Made by a program: the position numbers and the translations under genes. Shown piece by piece: positions 26,373 to 35,821 of a DNA stretch of 64,000 nt. The DNA is from Achromobacter sp. RTa (GTDB lineage: Bacteria > Pseudomonadota > Gammaproteobacteria > Burkholderiales > Burkholderiaceae_B): contig NZ_JPYO01000036.1 of assembly GCF_000757485.1 (NCBI RefSeq), positions 266,894 to 330,893 on the forward strand. Reading direction: 5' to 3'. A model generated the notes under the pieces. It saw only the letters and a list, made by a program, of their open reading frames with translations, searched no databases and had not been told where the DNA came from. Position 1 is the stretch's first letter, and the number at the start of each line of letters is the position of its first letter.

Positions 26373-27704
26373 ATGCGCCAGTTCGATTACATCGCCGAAA
26401 TGATGGAGCTTGCGCTCCAGGACACGCCAACCTTGAGGATCAAGGGGCGGGTCACCCAGGTGATCGGCACCATCATCAAGGCCGTGGTGCCGACGGTGAA
26501 GGTGGGCGAGGTCTGCGTCCTGCGCAATCCCGGAGAGGATTTCGAGATGAAGGGCGAAGTCGTGGGCTTCGCGCGCGACGCGGCGCTGCTCACGCCGATC
26601 GGCGATATGTACGGTATCTCTACGGCAACCGAAGTCATCCCGACCGGCCGCGCGCACATGGTGCCGGTGGGCCCGGGGCTGCTGGGCCGGGTGCTGGACG
26701 GCCTGGGCCGCCCGCTGGACGAGGCGGAGCTCGGCCCGCTGGAGGCCAGCAAGTTCTACCCCGTGTTCGCGGAAGCGCCTGATCCGCTGAAGCGCCGCAT
26801 CATCGCCCAACCGCTGGAGCTGGGCGTGCGGGCGCTGGACGGCGTACTCACTTGCGGGGAGGGCCAGCGCATGGGCATCTTCGCGGCGGCGGGCGGCGGC
26901 AAATCCACCCTCATGGGCATGCTGGTCAAGGGCGCAGACGTGGACGTCACCGTGGTGGCGCTGATCGGCGAACGCGGCCGCGAGGTGCGCGAGTTCCTGG
27001 AGCACGAGCTGGGCCGTGAGGGCCGGCGCAAGAGCGTCATCGTCTGCGCCACCAGCGACAAGTCCTCGATGGAGCGCGCCAAGGCGGCGTACGTGGCCAC
27101 GGCCATCGCCGAGTATTTCCGCGACCAGGGCAAGCGCGTGCTGTTCCTGATGGATTCGGTGACCCGTTTCGCGCGCGCGCAACGCGAGATCGGCCTGGCC
27201 GCGGGCGAACCGCCGACCCGCCGCGGCTATCCGCCGTCGGTGTTCGCGACCTTGCCAAAGCTGATGGAACGCGCCGGCATGAACGAACACGGGTCGATCA
27301 CCGCGCTCTACACCGTGCTGGTGGAGGGCGACGACATGACGGAGCCCATCGCCGACGAAACCCGTTCGATCCTTGACGGCCACATCGTGCTGTCGCGCAA
27401 GCTGGGCGCGGCCAACCATTATCCGGCCATCGACGTCCTGGCCTCGGCCAGCCGCGTGATGAACGCGGTCATCACGCCCGAGCACAAGCGGGCCGCGGGC
27501 CGGCTGCGCGAATTGATGGCCAAGTACCAGGAAGTGGAACTGCTGGTGAAGATCGGCGAATACAAGCGCGGCGGCGATGCCGTCACCGACGAGGCCATCG
27601 ACAAGATAGGCGCGATCAATACCTTTCTGCGCCAGCGCACCGACGAGCGCGCGACCCTGCCGGAAGCCCTGGCGCGCATGACGGAAATCATGGGGGCGCA
27701 ATGA
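26373..27704 (+). CDS. bscN: Secretion ATPase BscN (SctN)
   Basis: A 443-residue F1-beta-like ATPase that unfolds cargo and strips chaperones. The Walker A motif AAGGGKST lies near residues 170-177, Walker [13 protein letters not shown] near 255-266, and the family signature [16 protein letters not shown] soon after. The length is typical. Strongly conserved, it is a reliable marker of the locus. Its stop overlaps the bscO start (ATGA). Confidence 0.96.
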   Translation: MRQFDYIAEMMELALQDTPTLRIKGRVTQVIGTIIKAVVPTVKVGEVCVLRNPGEDFEMKGEVVGFARDAALLTPIGDMYGISTATEVIPTGRAHMVPVGPGLLGRVLDGLGRPLDEAELGPLEASKFYPVFAEAPDPLKRRIIAQPLELGVRALDGVLTCGEGQRMGIFAAAGGGKSTLMGMLVKGADVDVTVVALIGERGREVREFLEHELGREGRRKSVIVCATSDKSSMERAKAAYVATAIAEYFRDQGKRVLFLMDSVTRFARAQREIGLAAGEPPTRRGYPPSVFATLPKLMERAGMNEHGSITALYTVLVEGDDMTEPIADETRSILDGHIVLSRKLGAANHYPAIDVLASASRVMNAVITPEHKRAAGRLRELMAKYQEVELLVKIGEYKRGGDAVTDEAIDKIGAINTFLRQRTDERATLPEALARMTEIMGAQ

Positions 27705-28207
27705 GCGTGTTCGACGAACTGCTTGCGATCAAGCGTTTCCGCGAAGGCCAGGCCGAGATCGCCGTATCGCGGCAGCGCCTGCGACACGCCGAGGCGGACG
27801 CCGCCCGGCGCGACTCCGAAGCGGCGCTGGCGTCCTATCGGGACGAGGCGGTCAGGCATGAACGGGCCCTGTACAGCGACCTGTGCAGCCGGGTCGTCCG
27901 CGTGCGCGAGATCGAGACCGTCCTGCAGGACGTGGCCGGGCTGCGCGAAGGCGAGCGCCGGCACGAGCAGGCGGTCGAGGCAGCCGAGCGCCGGCTGGAC
28001 GAGGAGGTCCAGGCGCTGGAGGCCAGCCGCCAGCAGCACCGGCAGGCCGTGCGCCTGACGGGCAAGTTCGTGGAGCTGGCGCGCATCCACCTGGACGAGC
28101 ACATGAAGGCGCTGGAGCAGAAGGAAGACCTGGAAATGGAAGAGGCCGCCTCGGTTTCGCGCGACCGCGAAGACTGGGAGCAGCACGAGGAGTTTGAACC
28201 CGCATGA
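27701..28207 (+). CDS. bscO: Stalk protein BscO (SctO)
   Basis: A 168-residue, almost wholly coiled-coil protein (heptads from about 20 to 140, rich in Glu, Arg, Ala). SctO/YscO/FliJ-like stalks sit in the ATPase hexamer and link it to the export gate. The position between bscN and bscP is the standard one. Start and stop overlap both neighbours by 4 bases. Confidence 0.85.
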   Translation: MSVFDELLAIKRFREGQAEIAVSRQRLRHAEADAARRDSEAALASYRDEAVRHERALYSDLCSRVVRVREIETVLQDVAGLREGERRHEQAVEAAERRLDEEVQALEASRQQHRQAVRLTGKFVELARIHLDEHMKALEQKEDLEMEEAASVSRDREDWEQHEEFEPA

Positions 28208-28764
28208 GCATGGACCGACGCATCGGGCTGGAAACGGCCATTCCCCAGGGCATGGGAACGCTGTCGAATTCCGACGGCCACGCCTCGGGACGCCAGGCAA
28301 GCGACACCGATCGCCAGGCCTTCGACAGGGCCATGTCGCAGAGCGAGACCGAGGCGGTCCCCGCGCCGCCCGCTGCGCTTTCGCCGTTCTCGCTCTTTGG
28401 CGCAGCCGCGCCCGCCGCCGCGCAGGCCGGCGGCCAGGCACAGGCCCTTGCCCGGGCCTTGAGCGACAGCGCAGAGCAGTTGCTGGTGGCCGACGGCAGC
28501 AACGGCCGGCGGCAGGTCCGCGTGGAATTGAAGGACGACGTGCTGCCGGGCGTCAGCGTGTCGGTCTACGAAGAGGAAGGCCGCTGCGTGGCCGAATTCA
28601 TTTGCGCCAACGAGAGCTCGCGCGAACGTCTCTGCGCCATGGCGCCCGAGCTGGCCGTCCAGCTGGCGGAAAGCCTGGGCAGGCCGACGCGAGTGCGGGT
28701 GAGCGCGGACGACCCGGAAGACCCCTGCCTGGCGGAGACCGACGCCGCGGCGCCGGGCCGCTGA
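28204..28764 (+). CDS. bscP: Needle-length/substrate-switch protein BscP (SctP)
   Basis: A 186-residue protein. The N-terminal half is polar and Ala/Pro-rich; the C-terminal half (RRQVRVELKDDVLPGVSVSVYEEEGRCVAEFICANESSRERL) resembles the HpaP/FliK-like switch domain. At 186 residues it is short for a molecular ruler (YscP is over 450), so its length-control mechanism may differ. It lies between bscO and bscQ; start overlaps the bscO stop. Confidence 0.78.
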   Translation: MSMDRRIGLETAIPQGMGTLSNSDGHASGRQASDTDRQAFDRAMSQSETEAVPAPPAALSPFSLFGAAAPAAAQAGGQAQALARALSDSAEQLLVADGSNGRRQVRVELKDDVLPGVSVSVYEEEGRCVAEFICANESSRERLCAMAPELAVQLAESLGRPTRVRVSADDPEDPCLAETDAAAPGR

Positions 28765-28780
28765 CTACCCCTGTATCCCC

Positions 28781-29863
28781 ATGACTGCCAGCACGCAACA
28801 CTCTCTTTCTTCCTATCCATTGCCGCGCTTGAGCGGCAATGAAGCGCGGGCCCGCACGCTGATCGCGCACCATGGCGCGGACCTGCGGATCACGCTGGCG
28901 CCGCTTTCCAACGCGCAAGCCGAAGCCGCTGTCTGGCGGCTCGGCTTCACCTCGGGCGTGCCGGATGCGGTGCGCCAGTCGGCAAGCCTGTCCGCCGATC
29001 TGGAATGGGCCGGCGCCCGCCTGCGGCTGGGATTGCCGCCCTCGGCGATCGATGCCTGGCTGGCGGCCCGCTTGCCAGGCATCGACCCGGGCCCCATGCC
29101 CGAACCCCTGGTCGCCACGGCCATCGAAACGCTGCTGGCCGAGGCTATGGCGGCCTTGAGCGCGGTGTCGCCGGGCGGCCCGGCGCGGGTCGTGGGCCTC
29201 GGCGGCGCATCCACGGGCCTGCCGCAATCCTGGACGATCGCCGCCCTCAATCCGGCCAACGGCGACACGGTCTATGCCTCCCTGGACACGGACGGCCTGG
29301 GCCTGATGCTGCTGGCGAGCCTGGTCGGCCGGGCCGAACCGGCCGCCAATGGCGCCGACCTGGACGCGGTGCCGGTGCGCATCGGCGCGCGCCTGGGCTG
29401 GACGGACCTGCCGGCCGCCGAACTGCGAGGCCTGCAGGCGCGCGACACCATCTTCCTGGACCACTACCTGGTGTCGCCGGAAGGTGAACTATGGCTGGCG
29501 GCGGGCGGGCAGGGCCTGCGCGTGCGCCGCGAACAATCCTCATACCTCGTTACGCAAGGCTGGACTTCCCTTATGACCGAGACGCCTCAACTGCCGGCGG
29601 ATGCCGAGCCTGGCGCCGCCACCGCCCCATTCGATATGGACGCGATACCCGTGCGGCTGACGTTCGAGCTGGGCGAACGCCATCTGACCCTGGGCGAACT
29701 GCGCATGCTGCAGCCGGGCGAAACCTTCGACCTGGAGCGTCCGCTTGCGGACGGCCCCGTCATCGTGCGCGCCAACGGAGCGCTGCTGGGCACGGGCGAG
29801 CTGGTGGAGATAGACGGCAGGATCGGCGTGACGCTGCGCAGCCTGGGCAAGGCCGGCGCATGA
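28781..29863 (+). CDS. bscQ: Sorting-platform protein BscQ (SctQ)
   Basis: A 360-residue SctQ/YscQ protein forming the cytoplasmic pods. Two SpoA domains are seen: around residues 190-250 (VPVRIGARLGWTDLPAAELRGLQARDTIFLD) and at the C-terminus, residues 285-355 (IPVRLTFELGERHLTLGELRMLQPGETFDLE). An in-frame ATG at residue 265 (29573) could give a 96-residue SpoA-only product, as known for YscQ and Spa33. The stop overlaps the bscR start. Confidence 0.9.
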   Translation: MTASTQHSLSSYPLPRLSGNEARARTLIAHHGADLRITLAPLSNAQAEAAVWRLGFTSGVPDAVRQSASLSADLEWAGARLRLGLPPSAIDAWLAARLPGIDPGPMPEPLVATAIETLLAEAMAALSAVSPGGPARVVGLGGASTGLPQSWTIAALNPANGDTVYASLDTDGLGLMLLASLVGRAEPAANGADLDAVPVRIGARLGWTDLPAAELRGLQARDTIFLDHYLVSPEGELWLAAGGQGLRVRREQSSYLVTQGWTSLMTETPQLPADAEPGAATAPFDMDAIPVRLTFELGERHLTLGELRMLQPGETFDLERPLADGPVIVRANGALLGTGELVEIDGRIGVTLRSLGKAGA

Positions 29864-30531
29864 GCGGGGGAGCGGATCCCATCAGCCTGGCCGTGGTCCT
29901 GGCGCTATTGGCGCTGGTGCCTCTGGCCGCCGTCATGACGACCTCATTCCTGAAGATCGCCGTGGTGCTGACCCTGGTGCGCAACGCCCTGGGCGTGCAG
30001 CAGGTGCCGCCCAACATGGCGCTCTACGGCCTGGCGCTTATCCTGTCGGCCTATGTGATGGGGCCGGTGGTGATGCAGATCGGCGACGAATTGCGGGCGC
30101 CGCCAGCGGCCGTGGCCCCGGGCGCGCCGGCGCCGGACCGGCTGGAGGGCATCATGGACGCGGTGGCGCGGGGCGCGGAGCCCATGCGCGGCTTCATGCT
30201 GAAGAACAGCAAGCCCGAGCAGCGGGATTTCTTCGTGCGCACGGCGCGCGGCCTGTGGGGCGAACAGGCTTCCCGCAACCTGAAGGAAGACGATCTGCTG
30301 GTGCTGATTCCGTCGTTTCTCGTGTCCGAGCTTACGGCCGCCTTCCAGATCGGCTTCCTGCTGTACCTGCCCTTCGTCATCATCGATCTCATCGTGTCCA
30401 ACATCCTGCTGGCGATGGGCATGATGATGGTGTCGCCGGTAACCATCTCCATGCCCTTGAAGCTGTTCCTGTTCGTCATGGTCGACGGCTGGACCCGGCT
30501 GATCCAGGGCCTGGTCCTCTCCTACGGCTGA
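29860..30531 (+). CDS. bscR: Export apparatus protein BscR (SctR)
   Basis: A 223-residue FliP/SctR family membrane protein of the export-gate core. Four membrane segments are visible: residues about 10-35, 48-68, 158-180 and 183-215. The conserved FLIPSFLVSELTAAFQIGFLLYLPF-type segment is present (as LIPSFLVSELTAAFQIGFLL). ATG 29860 overlaps the bscQ stop; the reading frame upstream belongs to a bscQ shadow. Confidence 0.95.
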   Translation: MSGGADPISLAVVLALLALVPLAAVMTTSFLKIAVVLTLVRNALGVQQVPPNMALYGLALILSAYVMGPVVMQIGDELRAPPAAVAPGAPAPDRLEGIMDAVARGAEPMRGFMLKNSKPEQRDFFVRTARGLWGEQASRNLKEDDLLVLIPSFLVSELTAAFQIGFLLYLPFVIIDLIVSNILLAMGMMMVSPVTISMPLKLFLFVMVDGWTRLIQGLVLSYG

Positions 30532-30538
30532 GCGCGCC

Positions 30539-30805
30539 ATGGCAACGGTCGATCTCGTTTCATACATGACCCAGGCGCTGTACCTGGTGCTGTGGCTGTC
30601 GCTGCCGCCGATCGCGGTGGCGGCGATCGTGGGCACCTTGTTTTCGCTGTTCCAGGCGCTGACCCAGATCCAGGAGCAGACGCTGTCGTTCGCGGTGAAG
30701 CTGATCGCCGTGTTCGCCACCATCCTGCTCACGGCGCGCTGGCTCAGCGCCGAGCTCTACAACTTCACGGTCTCCGTGTTCGACCTCTTCTACAAGATCC
30801 ACTAG
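30539..30805 (+). CDS. bscS: Export apparatus protein BscS (SctS)
   Basis: An 88-residue FliQ/SctS family protein with two membrane helices (about residues 14-38 and 48-75) and the signature FSLFQALTQIQEQTLSFAVKL. It joins SctR and SctT in the spiral core of the export gate. It starts 7 bases after bscR. Confidence 0.95.
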   Translation: MATVDLVSYMTQALYLVLWLSLPPIAVAAIVGTLFSLFQALTQIQEQTLSFAVKLIAVFATILLTARWLSAELYNFTVSVFDLFYKIH

Positions 30806-30820
30806 GGGCGGCGCGCACAG

Positions 30821-31621
30821 ATGATCTCGGGCATCACCTACGCAGAGGCAAAAGTCTTCCTGGGCACGCTGGCACTGACGCAGCCCCGGATACTGGCGCT
30901 GTGCGCGATGCTGCCGCTGTTCAACCGGCAGCTGCTGCCGGGCATGCTGCGCTACGCGCTGTGCGCCGCCATCGGCATCGTGCTGGTGCCGGCGCTGGCG
31001 CCGCGCTATGCGGTCATGGAACTGGGCACGCTGGACATCGCGCTGCTGGTGGTGAAGGAAGTGTTCGTCGGCATGGTCATGGGCTTTCTGGTGGCCATTC
31101 CGTTCTGGATCTTCGAGGCGGTGGGCTTCGTCGTCGACAACCAGCGCGGCGCCAGCCTGGGCGCGACGATCAACCCGGCCACGGGCAACGACTCCTCGCC
31201 CATGGGCATTCTTTTCAACCAGGCCTTCATGGTGTTCTTCCTGGTGGGCGGGGGCTTCACGCTGATGCTGACCATGCTGTACGACAGCTTCCGGCTGTGG
31301 GACCTGTGGGATTGGGCGCCCACGCTGCGCAAGGAGAGCGTTCCGCTGATGCTGGACCAGCTGGGCCGTTTCCTGCGGCTGACGCTGCTGTTCGCCGCGC
31401 CGGCGATCGTGGCGATGTTCCTGGCCGAAGTGGGCCTGGCCCTGGTCAGCCGCTTCGCTCCGCAGCTGCAGGTGTTCTTCCTGGCGATGCCGATCAAGAG
31501 CGCGCTGGCGCTGCTGGTGATGGTGCTCTACATGAGCACGCTGTTCGAGTACGCCGCCGAGGCCACAGGCCAGATCGGTTCCGCGCTGCCCTTTCTCGAC
31601 AATCAATGGCGGGCGCCATGA
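30821..31621 (+). CDS. bscT: Export apparatus protein BscT (SctT)
   Basis: A 266-residue FliR/SctT family membrane protein with about six hydrophobic segments. FWIFEAVGFVVDNQRGASLGATINPATGNDSSPMG (about residues 90-125) is typical of the family. It completes the R-S-T core. Its stop codon overlaps the bscU start (ATGA). Confidence 0.94.
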   Translation: MISGITYAEAKVFLGTLALTQPRILALCAMLPLFNRQLLPGMLRYALCAAIGIVLVPALAPRYAVMELGTLDIALLVVKEVFVGMVMGFLVAIPFWIFEAVGFVVDNQRGASLGATINPATGNDSSPMGILFNQAFMVFFLVGGGFTLMLTMLYDSFRLWDLWDWAPTLRKESVPLMLDQLGRFLRLTLLFAAPAIVAMFLAEVGLALVSRFAPQLQVFFLAMPIKSALALLVMVLYMSTLFEYAAEATGQIGSALPFLDNQWRAP

Positions 31622-32676
31622 GCGGCGAAAAAACAGAACAGCCGACCGGGAAGAAACTGCGCGAGGCCCGGGAGAAGGGCGACGTCGCGCACAGCAAGGA
31701 CTTCACCCAGACCTTGCTGGTGCTTGCGCTGTTCGGCTACATGCTGGGCAACGCGCACGGCATCGTGGAATCGCTGGGGCGGCTGATACTTGTTCCGTCG
31801 ACGCTCGTCGGCATGCCGTTCGAGCGGGCGCTGCCCGTAGCGCTGGACGCGGCGCTGCGCGAGGCGGTGACGCTGGTGCTGCCCTTCGTGCTGATCGTGC
31901 TGATCGTCGGCATGTTCTCCGAGTTCCTGCAGGTGGGCGTGCTGCTGGCCTTCGAGAAGCTCAAGCCTTCGGCCAAGAAGCTGAACGTGATGGCCAATCT
32001 GAAGAACATATTCTCGAAGAAGAACCTGGTCGAACTGCTGAAGTCCATCATCAAGATCGCGTTTCTTTCCGTATTGGTGACCCTGGTTGTGCGCGATGCT
32101 CTACCGGAGCTGATGGCGGTGCCGCACAGCGGCCTGGCCGGCCTGGAAGCGGGCGTGGGAGGCATGATGCGCACGCTGGTGGTGAACATCGCGTTCGCCT
32201 ACGTGGTGATCTCGCTGGCCGACTTCGTCTGGCAGCGCATGCAGTACCGCAAGGGGCTGATGATGAGCAAGGAAGAGATCAAGCAGGAATTCAAGGAGAT
32301 GGAGGGGGATCCCCACATCAAGCACAAGCGCAAGCACCTGCACCAGGAAATGGTGATGCAAGGCGCCGTTTCCAGCGCGCGCAAAGCCTCGGTGCTGGTG
32401 ACCAACCCCACGCACCTGGCGATCGCGATCTACTACGAGCCCGACGAAACGCCGCTGCCGGTGGTGCTGGCCAAGGGCGAGGGCGCGCTGGCCGAGCAGA
32501 TGATGCGGGCCGCGCGCGAGGCGGGCGTGCCCGTGATGCAGAACATTCCGCTGGCGCGCGCGTTGATGGCCGACGCGCAAGCCGACCAATACATCCCGAG
32601 CGAGCTCATCGAACCCGTTGCCGAAGTGCTGCGGCTGGTGCGCAAGATGGCCGCCGATCCGGAACAGCAACCATGA
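31618..32676 (+). CDS. bscU: Substrate-specificity switch protein BscU (SctU)
   Basis: A 352-residue FlhB/SctU family protein. It starts MSGEKTEQPTGKKLREAREKG, the classic N-terminus, has four membrane helices (about residues 30-210) and a cytoplasmic domain with the self-cleaving motif NPTH at residues 263-266. Cleavage between N and P switches export from early to late substrates. The start overlaps the bscT stop and the end overlaps bscW. Confidence 0.95.
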   Translation: MSGEKTEQPTGKKLREAREKGDVAHSKDFTQTLLVLALFGYMLGNAHGIVESLGRLILVPSTLVGMPFERALPVALDAALREAVTLVLPFVLIVLIVGMFSEFLQVGVLLAFEKLKPSAKKLNVMANLKNIFSKKNLVELLKSIIKIAFLSVLVTLVVRDALPELMAVPHSGLAGLEAGVGGMMRTLVVNIAFAYVVISLADFVWQRMQYRKGLMMSKEEIKQEFKEMEGDPHIKHKRKHLHQEMVMQGAVSSARKASVLVTNPTHLAIAIYYEPDETPLPVVLAKGEGALAEQMMRAAREAGVPVMQNIPLARALMADAQADQYIPSELIEPVAEVLRLVRKMAADPEQQP

Positions 32677-33071
32677 CATCCATCCCACACCCCCTGATTT
32701 CCGCCTATGCGAGCCGCCATGGCCTGCCGGCGCCCGCCCGCGCCGACGGCAGGCTCACCGTCGTGATCGACGATGCCTACCGGGTCCATCTGCAGGCGGC
32801 GCCCGATGGCTGGCTGGCGCTGACCTGCCGCCTCTGCGCGCTTCCCGAGGAGGGCGCCGCGCGCGACGCGTTCGCGCGCGCGGCCGGCGAGCTGGCGGCG
32901 GGCATGTTGAGCCGCCACGCGGCGGGCTGCGTCGTGGACCCGCAGGGCAGGGCATTGTGGCTGCAGCAGACATTGAGGCCCGACAGCAGCGCCCTGGCGC
33001 TGGACGAGGCTTTCGGCGCTTTCGCCAACGCTCTGTCGTTCTGGACGGGCGCGCTGCGGCGGCTGGCATGA
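32673..33071 (+). CDS. bscW: CesT-like protein in the BscW position
   Basis: A 132-residue protein lying between bscU and bscC. It lacks a signal peptide or lipobox, so it is unlike the YscW pilotin lipoprotein of Yersinia despite the shared letter. LTVVIDDAYRVHLQAAPDGWLALTCRLCALPEE looks like the beta-sheet of a CesT-type chaperone, and the end (ALALDEAFGAFANALSFWTGAL) like its helix. It is coupled to both neighbours by 4-base overlaps. A cytoplasmic chaperone role is inferred. Confidence 0.7.
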   Translation: MTSIPHPLISAYASRHGLPAPARADGRLTVVIDDAYRVHLQAAPDGWLALTCRLCALPEEGAARDAFARAAGELAAGMLSRHAAGCVVDPQGRALWLQQTLRPDSSALALDEAFGAFANALSFWTGALRRLA

Positions 33072-35020
33072 ACAAGATATCCGGGACCGTTGCCCGAGGA
33101 GATAGAGTGTTGAAGCGGATGATTCTGGCGACCGCGCTGTCGCTGGGCCTGGCTGGCGGCGCGCAGGCGGCGCCAAACTGGCCCAATGTGCCTTATAGCT
33201 ATTACGCGCGCGAAGAAAACCTGCAGACGCTGTTGCGCGAGTTCGCGGGCGGATTCAGCCTTTCGCTGCAGATGGGGCCCAACGTGACGGGCACGGTCAA
33301 CGGCAAGTTCAACGCCAACTCGCCGACCGAATTCCTGGACAGGCTGGGCGGCGTCTACGGCTTCAATTGGTTCGTCTATGCCGGCACGCTCTTCGTCAGC
33401 CGCACGAACGACATGAAGACGCGCTCGGTCAGCGCCATGGGCAGCTCCATCAGCGCCCTGCGGCAGGCGCTGGTGCAACTGGGCATCCTGGACCCGCGCT
33501 TCGGTTGGGGCGAACTGCCCGACCAGGGTATCGCGCTGGTGTCCGGCCCGCCCGGCTACGTGGATCTGGTCGAACGCACCGTCGCCGCGCTGCCGATGGG
33601 CGCCGGCGGCCAGCAGGTCGCGGTGTTCCGCCTGAAGCATGCCTCGGTCAACGACCGCACCATCAGCTACCGCGACCAGAAGGTCGTGACGCCGGGCCTG
33701 TCCACCGTGCTGCGCAACCTGATCACTGGGGGCGGGGGCGGGAATAACAATGAAACGCTGGCCGCCATCGCCGCGCCGCTGCGCGACAACCCGCCGGCCT
33801 TCCCGCAGGTCAATGGCGGCCCCGCCGCCGACAGCGCGCCGACCCTGGCGGCGGCGGGCATGCAGGCGCCGGCCCCGGTGGGCAAGCCGGGCCTGCGCCT
33901 GCGCGAACCGACGGTGCAGGCCGATGCGCGGTTGAACGCCATCATCGTGCAGGACATCCCGGACCGCATCCCCATCTACCGCAGCCTGATCGAACAACTG
34001 GACCTGCCCAGCACGCTGGTCGAGATCGAGGCGATGATCGTGGACGTCAACTCGGACCTGGTGAACGAGCTGGGCGTCAACTGGGGAGCCCGCGCGGGCT
34101 CGGCCAGCTTCGGCTACGGCAACCTGGCGCTGGCGCCCAGCGGCGGCCTGCCGGTGGACGGCGCCGCCGGGCTGTCGCCCGGCACCATCGGTGTCAGCGT
34201 GGGCACTAACCTGGTGGCGCGGCTGCGGGCCCTGCAGACCAAGGGCCAGGCCAACATCCTGTCGCAGCCTTCGATCCTGACGGCGGACAACCTGGGCGCC
34301 ATGATCGATCTGTCGGATACCTTCTACATCCAGACGCGTGGAGAGCGCGTGGCCACGGTGACGCCCGTCACGGTGGGCACCTCGCTGCGCGTCACGCCGC
34401 GTCACATCGAATCGCGGGACGGCGCGCGCGTCGAGCTGACCGTGGATATCGAGGACGGACGCATCCAGGAAGAGCGCCAGATCGACAACCTGCCCACGGT
34501 GCGCAAGAGCAACATCAGCACGCTGGCCGTCGTGGGCAATGACCAGACGCTGCTGATCGGCGGCTACAACAGCAGCCAGAACAGCGAACAGGTCGACAAG
34601 GTGCCGTTCCTGGGAGACATCCCGGGCCTGGGCATCTTTTTCTCCAACAAATCCAAGACGGTGCAGCGCCGCGAGCGCCTGTTCCTGATCCGGCCCAGGG
34701 TGGTCGCGGTCAACGGCGAGGTGGTGCGCACGCCCGGCGCGGCGTCGAACACCGCGCCCATGCTGAACGCGACCTGGGGCGGAGTGGACAAACCCATGAC
34801 GGCGGGCCAGTACCTGGACCTGGCGCAGAGCCAGCGCACGCGGGTACTGTTCGAGCCGAACGTGGAAGTGCGCGCCAGCGGCGGACCGGTGCGCGCGTCG
34901 GAGTGGCTGCAGGTGTCGCCCGTGGCGGAACCCATCCTGGAAGGCAAGTCGAATGCCACCCAGGGGCCGGTCATACAGGTACAGCCGGTGGCCGCGCCGG
35001 GCACGGGCCGGGCGCCGTAG
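33068..35020 (+). CDS. bscC: Outer-membrane secretin BscC (SctC)
   Basis: A 650-residue secretin of the YscC/InvG family, the outer-membrane ring of the injectisome. The signal peptide ends GGAQA (cleavage near residue 34 from this start). N-terminal ring domains (about 40-270), a Gly/Ala-rich linker and the secretin core (about 330-560, with VPFLGDIPGLGIFFSNKS) follow. ATG 33068 overlaps the bscW stop, but the in-frame GTG at 33107 has a far better ribosome binding site (gaggag at 33096-33101) and gives a normal 21-residue leader. It is the last gene of the operon. Confidence 0.92.
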   Translation: MNKISGTVARGDRVLKRMILATALSLGLAGGAQAAPNWPNVPYSYYAREENLQTLLREFAGGFSLSLQMGPNVTGTVNGKFNANSPTEFLDRLGGVYGFNWFVYAGTLFVSRTNDMKTRSVSAMGSSISALRQALVQLGILDPRFGWGELPDQGIALVSGPPGYVDLVERTVAALPMGAGGQQVAVFRLKHASVNDRTISYRDQKVVTPGLSTVLRNLITGGGGGNNNETLAAIAAPLRDNPPAFPQVNGGPAADSAPTLAAAGMQAPAPVGKPGLRLREPTVQADARLNAIIVQDIPDRIPIYRSLIEQLDLPSTLVEIEAMIVDVNSDLVNELGVNWGARAGSASFGYGNLALAPSGGLPVDGAAGLSPGTIGVSVGTNLVARLRALQTKGQANILSQPSILTADNLGAMIDLSDTFYIQTRGERVATVTPVTVGTSLRVTPRHIESRDGARVELTVDIEDGRIQEERQIDNLPTVRKSNISTLAVVGNDQTLLIGGYNSSQNSEQVDKVPFLGDIPGLGIFFSNKSKTVQRRERLFLIRPRVVAVNGEVVRTPGAASNTAPMLNATWGGVDKPMTAGQYLDLAQSQRTRVLFEPNVEVRASGGPVRASEWLQVSPVAEPILEGKSNATQGPVIQVQPVAAPGTGRAP

Positions 35021-35032
35021 GGGAAGGGCGGC

Positions 35033-35644
35033 TCAGCCGTCCAGCCGCAGGCCCTTCTGGGCCAGCTTTTCGCGCAGCGCCGATCGGGCGCGCGAGAGGC
35101 GGCTGCGCACGGTGCCGATGGGCACCGTCAGCAGCGCGGCGGCTTCTTCGTAGGAAATGTCGTCCAGCCCGACCATGAGCAGGATGTCGCGCATGTTTTC
35201 GGGCAGCTCGTCCAGGGACTCCTGCAGCAGGGCCATGGTCTGGTTCTGCTCCAGGACGCGGTCGGGGGACAGCTCGGACGAAGCCTGTTCTTCCAGCACG
35301 CTATCGCTGACGAAGGCGTGGCGCCGTTCGGGAGCGCGCGACAGGTGGTTGCGGACCAGGTTCAGCGCGATGCCGTAGAGCCAGGAAGACAGCTGCGACT
35401 CGCCCCGGAAATTGCGGTAGGAGCGGGCCGCTTCGACGAACGCCTGCTGGGCCAGGTCCTCGGCCTCAGTGGTGTTGCCGATGTGCTTGATGATGAAGCG
35501 CTGCAGCCGGCTGGAATGGTCGCGCACCAGGTCCCGCAGCAGGTATTCGTCGCCCGGGTCCCAGCCCGGCCCTTCTTCGTCGGAGCGAATGGGCGGCATG
35601 TCCGCTTCGGGGGAAGCGGGTGTGCTGTCGCTGGGGTAGGTCAT
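35033..35644 (-). CDS. btrS: ECF sigma factor BtrS
   Basis: A 203-residue ECF-type sigma factor. Region 2 has EDLAQQAFVEAARSYRNFRGESQLSSWLYGIALNLVRNHL (about residues 62-101); region 4 has LPENMRDILLMVGLDDISYEEAAALLTVPIGTVRSRLSRARSALREKL (about 147-194). The location beside bscC and the BtrU/V/W genes identifies it with BtrS, which drives type III secretion genes in Bordetella. It converges with bscC (12-base gap) and lies downstream of btrA, from whose promoter it may also be read. Confidence 0.92.
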   Translation of the reverse strand: MTYPSDSTPASPEADMPPIRSDEEGPGWDPGDEYLLRDLVRDHSSRLQRFIIKHIGNTTEAEDLAQQAFVEAARSYRNFRGESQLSSWLYGIALNLVRNHLSRAPERRHAFVSDSVLEEQASSELSPDRVLEQNQTMALLQESLDELPENMRDILLMVGLDDISYEEAAALLTVPIGTVRSRLSRARSALREKLAQKGLRLDG

Positions 35645-35721
35645 GGGGCGGCGAAAAGAAACGTGTCTTAAGCTACTAGTTACTACCGAAATGACGAATT
35701 ATGGCAGCTTAACTCCGTCAC

Positions 35722-35744
35722 AATATTTCGAAAATGGAAATATT
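35722..35744. repeat. Perfect inverted repeat upstream of btrS
   Basis: AATATTTC, 7 bases, GAAATATT, centred about 89 bases before the btrS ATG, in the AT-rich gap between btrA and btrS. It looks like an operator rather than a terminator, since no T-run follows. A BvgA-type or other regulator site is possible; which protein binds is unknown. Confidence 0.55.
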
Positions 35745-35821
35745 GGGCCAAAAGTCGGCTTTATACGGCGAGATATGTAAAAACAAGTAAGTGGATTCCG
35801 TCAGGTTCCGCCTGGCGGAAG

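Noticed and set aside
35779..35808. GGAACC followed by CTTAC before btrS as another BtrS promoter
   Set aside because: The gap is 12 instead of 14 bases and the second block has a mismatch; kept out of the motif set.
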